A DNA stretch of 64,000 nt from Bacillus sp. T33-2 (GCF_002860205.1 NZ_PGVB01000022.1:62001-126000); one strand, 5' to 3'; counted from the first letter of the stretch, positions 45,148-54,721 are shown. Numbers and translations: made by a program. The notes: generated by a model from the sequence alone, not told the origin.

Positions 45148-45573
45148 ATGACTCGAAATCGGAAAAAGCAATGGCCGAAATTAAAGATTTCCGAAATTCT
45201 TCAACATGCTTTAAACACTGCGTTGATATTATTGGCCATTACTTTATGTATATTGCTTGGGAAGGAAATCATTTATTTCATTCAAGTAGCTATTTTCAGT
45301 CCGGAAATTGAAATTAAATATGAACTGCTTGAACGCATTCTGAATTTCTTCCTCTACTTTGAATTCATTGCGTTGGTGGTCAAATATTTTCAGGAGGACT
45401 ACCATTTCCCGATCCGCTATTTTCTGTATATCGGTATCACTGCATTGATACGTCTCATTATTGTAAATTATCAAAATCCGGTACATACCCTTTTATATAC
45501 CTTCGCTGTTCTCGTGTTAATTATCAGCTTCTACATTATGAATTCGGTCACAGCGCGGAAGGTAAAGTATTAG
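45148..45573 (+). CDS. psiE: PsiE-family phosphate-starvation-inducible protein
   Basis: 141 residues with four membrane helices (about 22-42, 58-78 (charged edge), 88-108, 115-135). The segment LLERILNFFLYFEFIALVVKYFQEDYHFPIRYFLYIGITALIRLII is the PsiE signature. The molecular role is not known; in E. coli it is induced by phosphate starvation. AGGAGGATCACAG precedes the ATG. Single gene. Confidence 0.88.
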   Translation: MTRNRKKQWPKLKISEILQHALNTALILLAITLCILLGKEIIYFIQVAIFSPEIEIKYELLERILNFFLYFEFIALVVKYFQEDYHFPIRYFLYIGITALIRLIIVNYQNPVHTLLYTFAVLVLIISFYIMNSVTARKVKY

Positions 45574-45599
45574 TTTTTGATTGCTTATTCGAAAATCCC

Positions 45600-46562
45600 C
45601 TATATCGTTTGCCGCTCAATTAGTTTGACCGATATTTCTTCATGGAAATTGCCGTTTTCATCGATTGCCTGGAGAAATAGTTTTCTGCCAACCTCTACGA
45701 GCGGTACGTCAATCGTCGTGATGTTCATGATTTTTGAAATCGGCTGATTGTCAAAACCCATTATTGCCAGATCATGTGGTATGGAGATATGCTGTTCACG
45801 GCAGCAAGTTAAAATTCCAGCGGCAACCTGGTCGCTGGAAACCAGCAAAGCATCAGGCGGGTTGCTCATTCGTTTTAATTGCTCAACGACCTGCTCCCCG
45901 TCTTCAAAATTGAGACAGTTATTAAATACATAATCTGGCCGGAACGTCTCATTGATGTTGAGCAGGAAGTCCCTGTATGCCATTTCCCTTTGTCTGCTAT
46001 TGGTTCCTGTTTGCCTTCCTATGCAATAACCAATTTTTTTATATCCTTTTTTATATAAATACTCTAAAGCAAGAGAAAAACTCTTGTAGTGGTCAATGAA
46101 AGTCGACGACACCTGTCTTCCCCTCGCATCTTCACATACAACAATCGGAGCACAAGCTATGAATTCCTCTATGATGCTCCATTCACAAATCCTTGAGCAA
46201 ATAATCAATGCATCAATTTGTTTATGCTGCAGCATTTCCAACGCTTCGATTTCCCGCTTTTTCTTATAATTGGTCTGAAACAGAACCAGCTTATAATTGT
46301 TTTTTACTGCTTCACTGGCGATCCCCTCGACTAACAACCCAAAATAGGGATGATTTGAAAATGGGACAGCCACTCCGATAAGGAAGGTTTTCCCCTTGCT
46401 TAAATGGACAGCGTTCAGGTTCTGTTGATAACCGGTTTGCTCCATCGCGCGCTGGACTGCTTCCTTTTTTTCAGCTCTTACATAGGGATGGTTATTGATC
46501 ACACGCGAAACGGTTGTTACTGATACACCGGTCATTTTCGCGATATCCTTTATGTTGGCCAT
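45600..46562 (-). CDS. LacI-family transcriptional regulator
   Basis: 320 residues. Helix-turn-helix and hinge (1-60, NIKDIAKMTGVSVTTVSRVINNHPYV), then a periplasmic-binding-like sensor domain with FLIGVAVPFSNHPYF and AIMGFDNQPIS. It should repress or activate in response to a sugar-like ligand. No sugar-use operon is adjacent. A perfect LacI-type palindrome lies 35 bases upstream of its start, between it and a small divergent gene, suggesting autoregulation and control of that gene. Confidence 0.93.
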   Translation of the reverse strand: MANIKDIAKMTGVSVTTVSRVINNHPYVRAEKKEAVQRAMEQTGYQQNLNAVHLSKGKTFLIGVAVPFSNHPYFGLLVEGIASEAVKNNYKLVLFQTNYKKKREIEALEMLQHKQIDALIICSRICEWSIIEEFIACAPIVVCEDARGRQVSSTFIDHYKSFSLALEYLYKKGYKKIGYCIGRQTGTNSRQREMAYRDFLLNINETFRPDYVFNNCLNFEDGEQVVEQLKRMSNPPDALLVSSDQVAAGILTCCREQHISIPHDLAIMGFDNQPISKIMNITTIDVPLVEVGRKLFLQAIDENGNFHEEISVKLIERQTI

Positions 46563-46596
46563 GATGTCACCTCTCGGAAAAAACTTTTTCTTGCTC

Positions 46597-46610
46597 TGAA
46601 ACGCGTTTCA
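46597..46610. promoter_or_regulatory. LacI-type operator
   Basis: TGAAACGCGTTTCA is a perfect 14-base palindrome with the central CG of LacI/GalR operators. It lies between divergent genes. Confidence 0.75.
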
Positions 46611-46647
46611 TAATTTACGATGTCCGTACGAAAAGGAGGAACGCTAT

Positions 46648-46797
46648 ATGGTCACATTAATAGGTATATTGTGCTTAGTTGTATTGTGCAGTTTAATCTT
46701 AATTCTGTCTTCGGTAGCTATTTCGTTCGCTGGAAGAAAGCAGTCTACGAAATCTAGCAAGGATCCATACAGCTATTTATTCGACGTGTATGGTTGA
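46648..46797 (+). CDS. Small single-helix membrane protein (49 aa)
   Basis: MVTLIGILCLVVLCSLILIL and SSVAISFAG form one long membrane helix, followed by a short hydrophilic tail ending DPYSYLFDVYG. AAAAGGAGG seven bases before the ATG is very strong. It is divergent from the LacI gene with the shared operator upstream. No known family. Confidence 0.7.
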   Translation: MVTLIGILCLVVLCSLILILSSVAISFAGRKQSTKSSKDPYSYLFDVYG

Positions 46798-46849
46798 AAA
46801 TTTTAATAATTGCCTAGTCATCACAAAAATAAGGAGGACAATCTTTACA

Positions 46850-46918
46850 GTGGTAAGAAAAATCAATACCCATGCGATTAGGCCGCACGCACCAAAGTTT
46901 GATACGTGCTACACCTGA
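46850..46918 (+). other. Possible 22-codon leader peptide
   Basis: AAGGAGG is followed 12 bases later by GTG and a short frame (VRKINTHAIRPHAPKFDTCY) ending TGA. Spacing is long and the size is small, so it may be meaningless. No downstream regulatory fold is apparent. Confidence 0.2.
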
Positions 46919-47094
46919 ATTTGGCTCGTTTCAATTTCTGATTTTATTAGGAAGATTTTTAACATGTGGATCCCACCGATTAATTAGCATGGAAATATGT
47001 TACAATTTTAAAAATCTTTAGTCAATATAAGTTCCGCTAACTTTTATATCAGTGATAAAATATAAATTATTAATAAGTTCTAGGGGTTAATATT

Positions 47095-47853
47095 ATGGAA
47101 CAAATCGACCATCAGTTTATACGCCGCATTCAGCTAAAAAGAACTAATGTCCCTTCATTTAACGAATATCCCTTTAATCTGCCAAGCATAGTATCGCTAA
47201 ATGAGCTTTCATTACACCCTAATGTTACCTTCATCATCGGGGAAAATGGGATGGGTAAATCGACACTGTTAGAGGCGATTGCAGTCTCCCTCGGCTTTAA
47301 TCCAGAAGGCGGTTCATTCAATTTCAACTTCGAAACCTTTAAATCACATTCCATCCTGGAACAATACATTAGGGTCATCAAAGGCGCGGCCAAACCTGCA
47401 GATGGTTTTTTTCTCCGTGCTGAAAGCTTTTACAATGTGGCGTCAAATATAGAAGAAATGGACAATGACCCTGACAGTCTAAGTCCAAAAGTTATTGATT
47501 CCTTCGGCGGTGTTTCACTACATGAACAGTCCCATGGCGAGGCTTTTTTCGCTACTTTTATCAATCGCTTCAGGGGAGATGGGATTTATATTTTGGACGA
47601 GCCCGAGGCCGCACTGTCCCCGTTGCGCCAATTATCCATGATTACGAGAATACATGATTTAGTCAAACAGAACTCCCAGTTTATCATCGCCACACACTCG
47701 CCGATCATCATGTCCTATCCCGCTTCAACAATATTGGAGCTCACTGAGGATGGTATCAGGGAATCAACACTCGAAGATACGAATCACTTTAAAATTATGA
47801 AGCAGTTTTTTGAGGATAAGGACCGATTGCTTCATCATCTATTGAATGATTAA
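47095..47853 (+). CDS. AAA-family ATPase of ABC/SMC type
   Basis: 252 residues. Walker A GENGMGKST, a lid region with SLHEQSHGEAFFATF, Walker B GIYILDEPEAALSP and the switch ATHSPIIMSYP. This form is found in stand-alone ATPases related to RecF/Rad50 heads, common in bacteria and sometimes part of defence loci. Here there is no partner nuclease. ATG without a strong ribosome binding site (AGGGGTTAATATT). Confidence 0.88.
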   Translation: MEQIDHQFIRRIQLKRTNVPSFNEYPFNLPSIVSLNELSLHPNVTFIIGENGMGKSTLLEAIAVSLGFNPEGGSFNFNFETFKSHSILEQYIRVIKGAAKPADGFFLRAESFYNVASNIEEMDNDPDSLSPKVIDSFGGVSLHEQSHGEAFFATFINRFRGDGIYILDEPEAALSPLRQLSMITRIHDLVKQNSQFIIATHSPIIMSYPASTILELTEDGIRESTLEDTNHFKIMKQFFEDKDRLLHHLLND

Positions 47854-47924
47854 CACAATTTATAAAAGAAGAGCCGCTTGGCAATACTCGTCCAGCGGAC
47901 AATTTTGAGGCTGCCTGGGCCTCC

Positions 47925-49100
47925 TTAAAAATTGTGGCTGCTTTCGCCTAACTCAGCATGTTTTGTTGTCATGCATTGCAGCCAGTGAATACCGAAGGCC
48001 GAAAAAACTCCCGCACATGTACCAATGATCCAATTCATTTGAGGCATATGCTCAAAAATCCACCCGCCAACACCTTGACTAATACCACCACCAATTGCCA
48101 TTGCAAGCAATGAGAAGCCAAAATAGCTGGCAGAAAATTGTGGTGGGGCAAGTTCTGAAGTATATTCATAAGAGGTTGGTTCCACTAGCATAATACCAAC
48201 AGCATAAGTACAGAAACCGCCCCAAAAAATGAGAAAGCTATCTGACATGCCAATTAGTAACATTCCTGCTGCCATGATGACCATCCCTGCTTTCATGACC
48301 GATAATCGTGAATATCGTTTAGTGAATTTTTGTAAAGGATATTGAAAAAAAACAATGATTATCCCATAAACGATAAACAAACCAGACGCAAGGGATGAGT
48401 GATTAAACACCTTGGCAGCATGCAAAGGAATCGTCAAATACAATTGCATAAACATAAACCAAAAACCAATCATTGCAGCTGTGAAATACATAAACTGCCG
48501 ATCCGATTTTACCCTGTCCCATGAATCCTTAAAGGACTGCTTGGGAACCTCAACTTTTTCTTCAGGTAAAATAAAAAAGGTGATTGCCCCACTTACAACA
48601 AAAATCCCCCCGCATATTATGGATGAGTAGAAAAATTCAAACTCCAACAGAATGCCACCTAATATCCCGGCACAAATGATCCCCGAATGGCGAACAATTT
48701 TATCCAGTGCAAAAATCTGACCCCGTTTAGCAGGCTGGCTAAAAACAGACATAGCTGCCTTGCTTGTCGGCTCAAACAATGAGCCACCCATGCCTGCAAT
48801 GACTGCCGCAACCAATAATTCCATCGGTGAAGTGCAAAATGAAAATGATAGAAATCCTGCTCCTCTTAAAATCATACCGGCAGTAATCAGTAACCGATAA
48901 TCAAACCGGTCACCTAGCATACCTGACAAGAATGATGTCCCTTGCTGTGTCAACTGGCGAACCATAAGCACAACTCCGGCTATACCTGCAGAAAGTTGCA
49001 GGTTTCCAGTTATATACGTAGTCAAAAATGGAATAAATGCAAAAAAACTGACATTCATAAGAAATGAATTCACTAGTAATAAACGAATGGCTTTCATCAT
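47925..49100 (-). CDS. MFS transporter
   Basis: 391 residues with about 12 membrane helices and the loop 2-3 motif GMLGDRFDYRLLITAG. It resembles multidrug exporters of the DHA1 group. The ATG at 49100 has AAAGGTGAGG upstream. It is divergent from a LysR gene 113 bases away, the usual arrangement of an exporter and its regulator. Confidence 0.9.
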   Translation of the reverse strand: MMKAIRLLLVNSFLMNVSFFAFIPFLTTYITGNLQLSAGIAGVVLMVRQLTQQGTSFLSGMLGDRFDYRLLITAGMILRGAGFLSFSFCTSPMELLVAAVIAGMGGSLFEPTSKAAMSVFSQPAKRGQIFALDKIVRHSGIICAGILGGILLEFEFFYSSIICGGIFVVSGAITFFILPEEKVEVPKQSFKDSWDRVKSDRQFMYFTAAMIGFWFMFMQLYLTIPLHAAKVFNHSSLASGLFIVYGIIIVFFQYPLQKFTKRYSRLSVMKAGMVIMAAGMLLIGMSDSFLIFWGGFCTYAVGIMLVEPTSYEYTSELAPPQFSASYFGFSLLAMAIGGGISQGVGGWIFEHMPQMNWIIGTCAGVFSAFGIHWLQCMTTKHAELGESSHNF

Positions 49101-49213
49101 GGCCTCACCTTTCATTTTTTTAATCTATGAAAAGGTTACCAGTACCATTGTCATTTGTATAACGAATAATTATAATAACATTAATTAAAAAAACTAATGG
49201 AAGGATGAATGAT

Positions 49214-50071
49214 GTGGAAATTCAGCAGCTCCGTGCATTCTTGTCGGTTGCGCAAACGAAAAATTTTACGAAATCTGCAGAATTAATGTTTATCTCACAA
49301 TCAACCGTTACAATGCGTATCAAAGCATTAGAACAAGCGCTTGGGAAAAGATTATTTGAGAGGGATAATCGGCAAGTCCTTCTTACTCCGGCGGGTAAAG
49401 AGTTTTTGGACTATGCCAGGAGAATTATAGATCTTGTTGAGGAAGGGTCAAGAAAAGTAAATGTGGAAGAAACCTATGAAGACTCACTAGTGGTAGGAAG
49501 CCTGCATTCCCTATGGAATTATCTGCTGTTCCCGATCATGAAAGAGTTTCAAGGAAAGCACCCAAGAACAGCGCTTCGTTTCATTACTGGACACTCATGG
49601 GACATTGTCCAACAAATTCTCGACGGGGTCATTGATTTTGGAATCGTCCTTATCCCACCTACACTCTCGGAAATCGAAGTCCTGCCATTTAAGAAGGAAG
49701 AAATCAGGCTAGTGTCAAATATACATAGCGGTTTTACGGAAGAAATCGATTTGACGAACATAAATGACTTACCTTACATCCATATGGATTGGGGACCCAA
49801 CTATAGCCGCTGGTTTGAAGAGAACATTGGCAAGCATACATTTTCTTTGATGGTCGACCATGCCTCCCTCTATGTCCAATATTTGCAAAGCGGTGACTAT
49901 ATTGGACTATTGCCATCGGTGATTGCGGACACTTTCATACAAAGGGGTGAACTTAAATCACTATCCTTTCGCTCAAAAACGAAGCCTCCCATCATTCAAA
50001 GCTATATCATTTATCCAAAGCGCAAATTAGATTTGATAAAGAAATTGCTTGAACATATGTTACAAGCCTGA
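49214..50071 (+). CDS. LysR-family transcriptional regulator
   Basis: 285 residues. The N-terminal helix-turn-helix is LRAFLSVAQTKNFTKSAELMFISQSTVTMRIKALEQALGKRLFER and the sensor domain covers about 88-285. I place the start at a GTG (EIQQLRAF) since GGAAGG lies nine bases upstream; an ATG three codons earlier sits too close to it. Probably regulates the divergent MFS gene. Confidence 0.92.
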   Translation: MEIQQLRAFLSVAQTKNFTKSAELMFISQSTVTMRIKALEQALGKRLFERDNRQVLLTPAGKEFLDYARRIIDLVEEGSRKVNVEETYEDSLVVGSLHSLWNYLLFPIMKEFQGKHPRTALRFITGHSWDIVQQILDGVIDFGIVLIPPTLSEIEVLPFKKEEIRLVSNIHSGFTEEIDLTNINDLPYIHMDWGPNYSRWFEENIGKHTFSLMVDHASLYVQYLQSGDYIGLLPSVIADTFIQRGELKSLSFRSKTKPPIIQSYIIYPKRKLDLIKKLLEHMLQA

Positions 50072-50087
50072 ATCCCAGGAACTCCAC

Positions 50088-50423
50088 TCAAATTTTTGTA
50101 TTGGGACCAGTCTTGATAGTAATTTTTTGAGGACCATACTCTTTTCGTAAACGTGAGTCAAGATAGAATGTACCAAATGGCAGCAAAGAAGCAACCAAAG
50201 CCCCAATAACCCAAATCAATGACCATCGATGCCTAAACCACACAATAAGGAGCATGATTGCAAACATGATAAATAATACACCGTGAGCCATCCCAAAAAT
50301 CTGAACGAATAATGGCATATTGGCAAAGTACTTTAGTGGCATGGCAACAAAAAGCAAAATTAAATAAGAGATTCCTTCAAGAATTCCAATTAACCTAAAA
50401 TAGTTGATGTCCGTTTTCTGCAT
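50088..50423 (-). CDS. DUF3817-family membrane protein
   Basis: 111 residues with three helices. FRLIGILEGISYLILLFVAMPLKYF and FGMAHGVLFIMFAIML are diagnostic for DUF3817 (YdzA-like). Role unknown. AGAGGTT lies before the ATG. It converges with the LysR gene with only 16 bases between stops. Confidence 0.88.
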   Translation of the reverse strand: MQKTDINYFRLIGILEGISYLILLFVAMPLKYFANMPLFVQIFGMAHGVLFIMFAIMLLIVWFRHRWSLIWVIGALVASLLPFGTFYLDSRLRKEYGPQKITIKTGPNTKI

Positions 50424-50555
50424 CTGAATGTAACCTCTTTCAAAAAATTTGATTATTTCCCTGTTTAATCATATTAGACTTCCTATTACTAAAAAATCAA
50501 TCAATTCGAATATTTCAGTATGACATTACGTGATTTTACAATGCATTAATGTGCT

Positions 50556-50729
50556 TCACCAAATCCACGTGATTTTTGCATCCATTATCTGTTCCCCAAA
50601 TTTTAACTCATTCCAATATATCGTTCCCCTTGCTGGCGAATCATAGCAGTTCCAACGTTCGGCCACCCCTAAAGTAACATACCTAATTTCATGAAGTTGC
50701 TTCAATTGTAGAAGCTGCTTTGTAAGCAT
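50556..50729 (-). pseudogene. Probable gene remnant
   Basis: An ATG frame of 57 codons encodes MLTKQLLQLKQLHEIRYVTL and GVAERWNCYDSPARGTIYWN, then ELKFGEQIMDAK. The same frame is open and protein-like upstream (IKIPIEILFWK) but without a start, and no ribosome binding site precedes the ATG. It looks like a truncated gene. No family recognised. Confidence 0.4.
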
Positions 50730-50830
50730 TTTCCAAAATAAAATCTCGATAGGTATTTTAATTTTCTGAATACTGATTAGAAACCTGTAATATATATAAC
50801 CCTAATAAAGGAAATAATGAGTAAAGGAGC

Positions 50831-51298
50831 ATGAAATTGATTTGCGTATGCGAGGAGCTTGATCCATTGAAATACAGTCTCCCTGGGAAAGTGGCCATTT
50901 TGGAAAGCAAGGAAACTGTTCTTAATGCCTTTGGCTTAAAGAGTGAACAGTGGTTAAATGTCTGGGACATCGACAGCCGCTTGCTGACTGTGTTTTACCG
51001 GTCATTAGATCCTGTGTACCAATGGTTTATTGTCGTGTATGATTATCAAACATTTTGTTTGGATATAGAGATGAAGGAAGCAATCATCTGGCATGAAATT
51101 GGACATATCGCACATCCGGTACATGTCGGAGATGCAAATCTGGATAGTGAAATCCGCTGTGATGATTTGGCAATTGAACGGGGATATAAGGACGGTTTAA
51201 AAAGAGTTTTGGATCTGACATTAAAAATGGCCAAAACCCTTAATAACGAATTATTGGCTAACATCACAAGCGAGCGGCAAACGAGATTAGCGCTATGA
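50831..51298 (+). CDS. Putative zinc metallopeptidase-like protein (HEIGH)
   Basis: 155 residues. The motif AIIWHEIGHIAH has the zincin HExxH form, and EIRCDDLAIERG about 22 residues later could give the third ligand, as in ImmA/IrrE-like and phage-type peptidases. No DNA-binding domain is fused. AAAGGAG stands only two bases before the ATG; a TTG at codon 3 is better spaced. Function unknown. Single gene. Confidence 0.75.
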   Translation: MKLICVCEELDPLKYSLPGKVAILESKETVLNAFGLKSEQWLNVWDIDSRLLTVFYRSLDPVYQWFIVVYDYQTFCLDIEMKEAIIWHEIGHIAHPVHVGDANLDSEIRCDDLAIERGYKDGLKRVLDLTLKMAKTLNNELLANITSERQTRLAL

Positions 51299-51458
51299 CT
51301 TGTTTTTGCCTAGTCAGTAAAGAATGACACTGTGAATCTTTTTTCACATGTATAAACAGCAAATCCCCTGAAAAAGACGCTGGGCCCTGTCACATAAACA
51401 AGCATCTTTTATGGCAACATATCCATATATTCCTGAACTTAAAACAAAGGAGAATATT

Positions 51459-52034
51459 ATGGACAGCAGACAAAAGATGCTGAATAAAATTGAACACATT
51501 CACATAGAGCTGACTGATCTTTGGGTGGATTACTGGAACAAATATTCCGGATTTAACACGTGGCAATTTTGGGTTGTTTTGGCTTTCTTGGTCATTCCAT
51601 TAATCGCCCTCTATTTCTTTTTGGATAAAAGGAAAGCACTGTTGTTCGGGTTTTATGGATATAATGTTCATGTACTGTTTACTTATATTGATGTATTGGG
51701 AGGCAGCAGAGGGTTATGGATTTATCCATATAAAGTGTTTCCAATGCTGACAACGAGTTTTGCCCTTGATGTGTCTCTTGTACCCGTAGTGTATATGCTG
51801 CTATATCAATGGACTTTGAAGCACAAGAAAAATTATTATATATACTTCGCGCTGCTGTCTGCTTTCTTTGCCTACTTCTTTAAGCCGCTTCTTATAGAAG
51901 CGGGACTATTTGAAATGGACAGCGGAGCAACCTTAAACTATTTGTTCTTCGGTTACTTCACGGTTGCCTTATTTGCGAAAGTGGTCACTAATATTTTTCT
52001 TTACTTTGAGGAACAAGCAAAACAAACGGGATGA
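51459..52034 (+). CDS. CBO0543-family membrane protein (copy 1)
   Basis: 191 residues. A hydrophilic N-terminal helix (HIELTDLWVDYWNKYSGFNTWQFW) leads to five membrane helices. The family CBO0543 is widespread in firmicutes with unknown role. AAAGGAGAATATT fixes the ATG at 51459. A second member lies at 57268 in the window. A bidirectional terminator follows. Confidence 0.82.
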   Translation: MDSRQKMLNKIEHIHIELTDLWVDYWNKYSGFNTWQFWVVLAFLVIPLIALYFFLDKRKALLFGFYGYNVHVLFTYIDVLGGSRGLWIYPYKVFPMLTTSFALDVSLVPVVYMLLYQWTLKHKKNYYIYFALLSAFFAYFFKPLLIEAGLFEMDSGATLNYLFFGYFTVALFAKVVTNIFLYFEEQAKQTG

Positions 52035-52040
52035 TGGCGA

Positions 52041-52076
52041 AGCCACCTTTCATTTTCATAAAGGGTGGCTTTTTCT
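52041..52076 (+). terminator. Terminator between convergent genes
   Basis: AGCCACCTTT and AAGGGTGGCT pair (one G-U) around ten bases and are followed by TTTTTC. Confidence 0.85.
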
Positions 52077-52684
52077 CATTCGTCCCAAGGGACAATGGTT
52101 AATTCAGGCCATAGCGCAGCCCATTTCCGGGCCTTTTTTTCGTAGATTTTTTTAGTGATTTGGACTTTATTTGGCCTTACAATCATGCCGAACAGGTCGT
52201 TCAGACCGTATGGCGCATATATTTCGTAATCCCCACCGATTGTTTTCTTGACTCCTAAAGCAGTTGCAGTTGTCGGCCAGGTATTGACCGCTCCTTCTAA
52301 TGACGTGTAAGGACTTATTTTATATCCGAATTTATCTTCATACCATAGATGGACCCTTGCTTCATTTTTGACATCTACTTTATACGGAATTTTGCCAAGT
52401 TTTTCAGCAATTCTCTGTTCACATAGCCGCTCGCTTTCCGCGCTTAAATCCGCAGAATCAAAATATACTATATCCACGTCCCCAATTCCGTGCTCAAGGG
52501 GATATCCGGATAAATGGTTCCAAACTGTCTGCACAAGGCAACCTGCCCCTACATAATAATCACCAAACTCTGTCCCTGCTGCACTAAATATCTGTTTAAG
52601 GTGATCGCTTTGCTCGATAATCGTAATTAGTTCTTGGTATAAATCTTTTTTATATACTGTATTTGCGAAGCGCTCGGCAGCCAT
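52076..52684 (-). CDS. Nucleotidyltransferase-fold family protein (NTP_transf_6 type)
   Basis: 202 residues. GAGCLVQTVWNHL and GIGDVDIVYFD show the nucleotidyltransferase fold with its Asp pair. The C-terminus YGLNDLFGMIVRPNK is typical of the DUF925 group. The substrate is unknown. The ATG at 52684 follows AAGGAGGGTGCC; the longer frame was trimmed for this reason. It is followed by a terminator and preceded by a membrane protein gene. Confidence 0.85.
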   Translation of the reverse strand: MAAERFANTVYKKDLYQELITIIEQSDHLKQIFSAAGTEFGDYYVGAGCLVQTVWNHLSGYPLEHGIGDVDIVYFDSADLSAESERLCEQRIAEKLGKIPYKVDVKNEARVHLWYEDKFGYKISPYTSLEGAVNTWPTTATALGVKKTIGGDYEIYAPYGLNDLFGMIVRPNKVQITKKIYEKKARKWAALWPELTIVPWDE

Positions 52685-52729
52685 GGCACCCTCCTTTACC
52701 AAACGATCGTCCATGTCAATGATAAATCA

Positions 52730-53140
52730 TTAAGGCGCAAACGGAAAGAACATGAAAGCAACAATGAATAGTCCAACATAAATTAAGCTGATATACAGAA
52801 TTGAAACAAAACCTGTGAGTATAAATAAAGTCCATTTAACAGACTGATCGGAATGAAGTGCTCTTTTGATTAACCTGAAGTTTATCAAAATTAGCAGAGC
52901 GGCAGCGAGTATCAGATAAAAAGGAACCACCCATTTGCCAAGTGTTTCAGAAGCGCCACTGTCGAGCCAAACATCGCGATCCCCGTAGTAACCCGTTTGC
53001 GCTTTGATATATAATTCCCCAGCAACAAAAATGAGTACCATACCGCCATATATACCGCCAAACGAAAACTTCACTCTTTTTGTTGTTCCAATTAATAATA
53101 GAAAAACAACTATTAGATAAATTACCGCTGCGATTTCCAT
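52730..53140 (-). CDS. Membrane protein of unknown function
   Basis: 136 residues with four helices (about 3-20, 28-45, 70-90 and 105-130) and an external loop containing YIKAQTGYYGDRDVWLDSG. GGGATA precedes the ATG. I recognise no family. It lies 45 bases upstream of the nucleotidyltransferase on the same strand and may be cotranscribed. Confidence 0.75.
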   Translation of the reverse strand: MEIAAVIYLIVVFLLLIGTTKRVKFSFGGIYGGMVLIFVAGELYIKAQTGYYGDRDVWLDSGASETLGKWVVPFYLILAAALLILINFRLIKRALHSDQSVKWTLFILTGFVSILYISLIYVGLFIVAFMFFPFAP

Positions 53141-53554
53141 AGGATATCCCCTCTTTTAAAGATGTAAAATTACACTAATAATTTATATTCTCTCATATTA
53201 TGCGAAATTCCTCTACAGCAAATATAAATATCTTGATTTAATTAAAACAATTTTTGACAATTTGTAATTATTCTCGCGAAAATTTATTGGAATCTCGCGT
53301 TCAAACGCAATTATTTCACGAAAGCACACATGAATTGCGCCAAGAATACGGTTATTTCCTCTTCTTCCTTATGCCGGCCACCGTAAGCAAAAACGTCTTT
53401 TCCTCATCTTCCCATCTACTTACTGGGCTAAAGTCAAAGAATGGTCATATGGTTTGGGGTATTTGCCATCAGAGGATCCCAACTTTGTATTTCAGGAAAC
53501 TTTTATCACATGATTTCAAAGTACCTTACCCATAATAATTGTGAGGTGAGAGAA
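53141..53554. other. Divergent intergenic region
   Basis: The plus-strand frames here (53254-53535 and the upstream extension of the VanW gene) have no ribosome binding site and no protein character, so I leave them out. Promoters for both flanking genes should be here but none stands out. Confidence 0.4.
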
Positions 53555-54430
53555 TTGAGATTCATGTGGATAGCGGGCATATTATTACTGATTCAACAAA
53601 TACAGCTGCAAAATAACTTTACTGTGAAATTGCATGGAGAAACGATAGCCGTTGTAAACAGGACTTATTTTACTCCTTTAGAGAGTATGCCTATGGTTGA
53701 TAACATTAAGTTAGAAAAATTTACTGACCAGCTTGAACAGCAAATTTACAAGGCGCCTGTAAATGCCAAAGTCGGCCCATCCGGGCATATCATACCCGAG
53801 AAGACTGGCATCATGCTGAACAGAAAAGCGTTCACGGAACTTTTCTATAAGTACTTTTATAGCAACAGCCCGGCGTCTGTTGAAGTTCCGTCGATCATTA
53901 CATATCCAAAGGTCGACAGTGAACTGCTGTCCAATATTGGAATACAGCTGCTCGGGCACTATGTGACTTTTTATAACAGCGGGAATAAAGAACGTTCGCA
54001 CAATATCTCTCTGGCGGCTGAGGCTATCAACAGCCAGGTCGTTTTTCCCGGGGAAACATTCTCATTCAACAAGGCAGTCGGCAGGAGGACAGCAGCAAAA
54101 GGCTATCTCCCAGCACCAATCATAGTCAGGGGGGAGCTATCCGAGGGGATCGGCGGCGGAATCTGCCAGGTTTCATCTACTCTGTTTAATGCAGTAGACC
54201 GGTCCGGGTTACAAATTATTGAGCGCTACTCGCACAGTAAGCGTGTCCCGTACGTTCCTCCAGGCCGTGACGCAACGGTGAGCTGGTACGGACCTGATTT
54301 TACGTTTAAAAATAAATACAATCAGCCTGTTCTTATCAGGGCTAAAGCCGGTCATGGGCAAATGGCGGTATTTTTATATTCCGCTGAAGGAGTAAATTTT
54401 GAACCGCGAAAGGTCCCGAGCACCAGGTAA
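53555..54430 (+). CDS. VanW-family secreted protein
   Basis: 291 residues. A TTG start after GAGGTGAGAGAA gives a signal peptide (RFMWIAGILLLIQQIQL). The VanW domain spans about 150-285 with HNISLAAEAINSQVVFPGETFSFN, GGGICQVSSTLFNAV and DATVSWYGPDFTFKN. VanW-domain proteins are often linked to wall or glycopeptide functions without known activity. The 39-codon longer frame upstream has no support. It resembles YoaR. Confidence 0.88.
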   Translation: MRFMWIAGILLLIQQIQLQNNFTVKLHGETIAVVNRTYFTPLESMPMVDNIKLEKFTDQLEQQIYKAPVNAKVGPSGHIIPEKTGIMLNRKAFTELFYKYFYSNSPASVEVPSIITYPKVDSELLSNIGIQLLGHYVTFYNSGNKERSHNISLAAEAINSQVVFPGETFSFNKAVGRRTAAKGYLPAPIIVRGELSEGIGGGICQVSSTLFNAVDRSGLQIIERYSHSKRVPYVPPGRDATVSWYGPDFTFKNKYNQPVLIRAKAGHGQMAVFLYSAEGVNFEPRKVPSTR

Positions 54431-54721
54431 GCTGGGTTTGTTTTCCATTAAGACGTCAGCAGCGTCAAAGCATGAGCGTTATATATCTGCCTTTGCCTAA
54501 GTCATTTTTTTCCTATATACCCGGAACTTTCTTCTGCATTTTATCGTCTAAATAATGGATGATTTTTCCCCATGTTATTACCCATACTTTTTTCGTAAAT
54601 GAAAGGAAATCCTTTACACTTCCCAAGTTAATTCCGTAAAATAATGGTAAGATTATCCGTCTACAGGCCTGGTCATTGACTGGTCCGTCTTCTTCAACTG
54701 GCTGTAAAAAAAGGATGTGAA

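Noticed and set aside
47095-47853. Stand-alone AAA ATPase as part of an anti-phage defence system
   Set aside because: No nuclease, toxin or other partner gene is adjacent and no mobile element is near, so there is no positive support.
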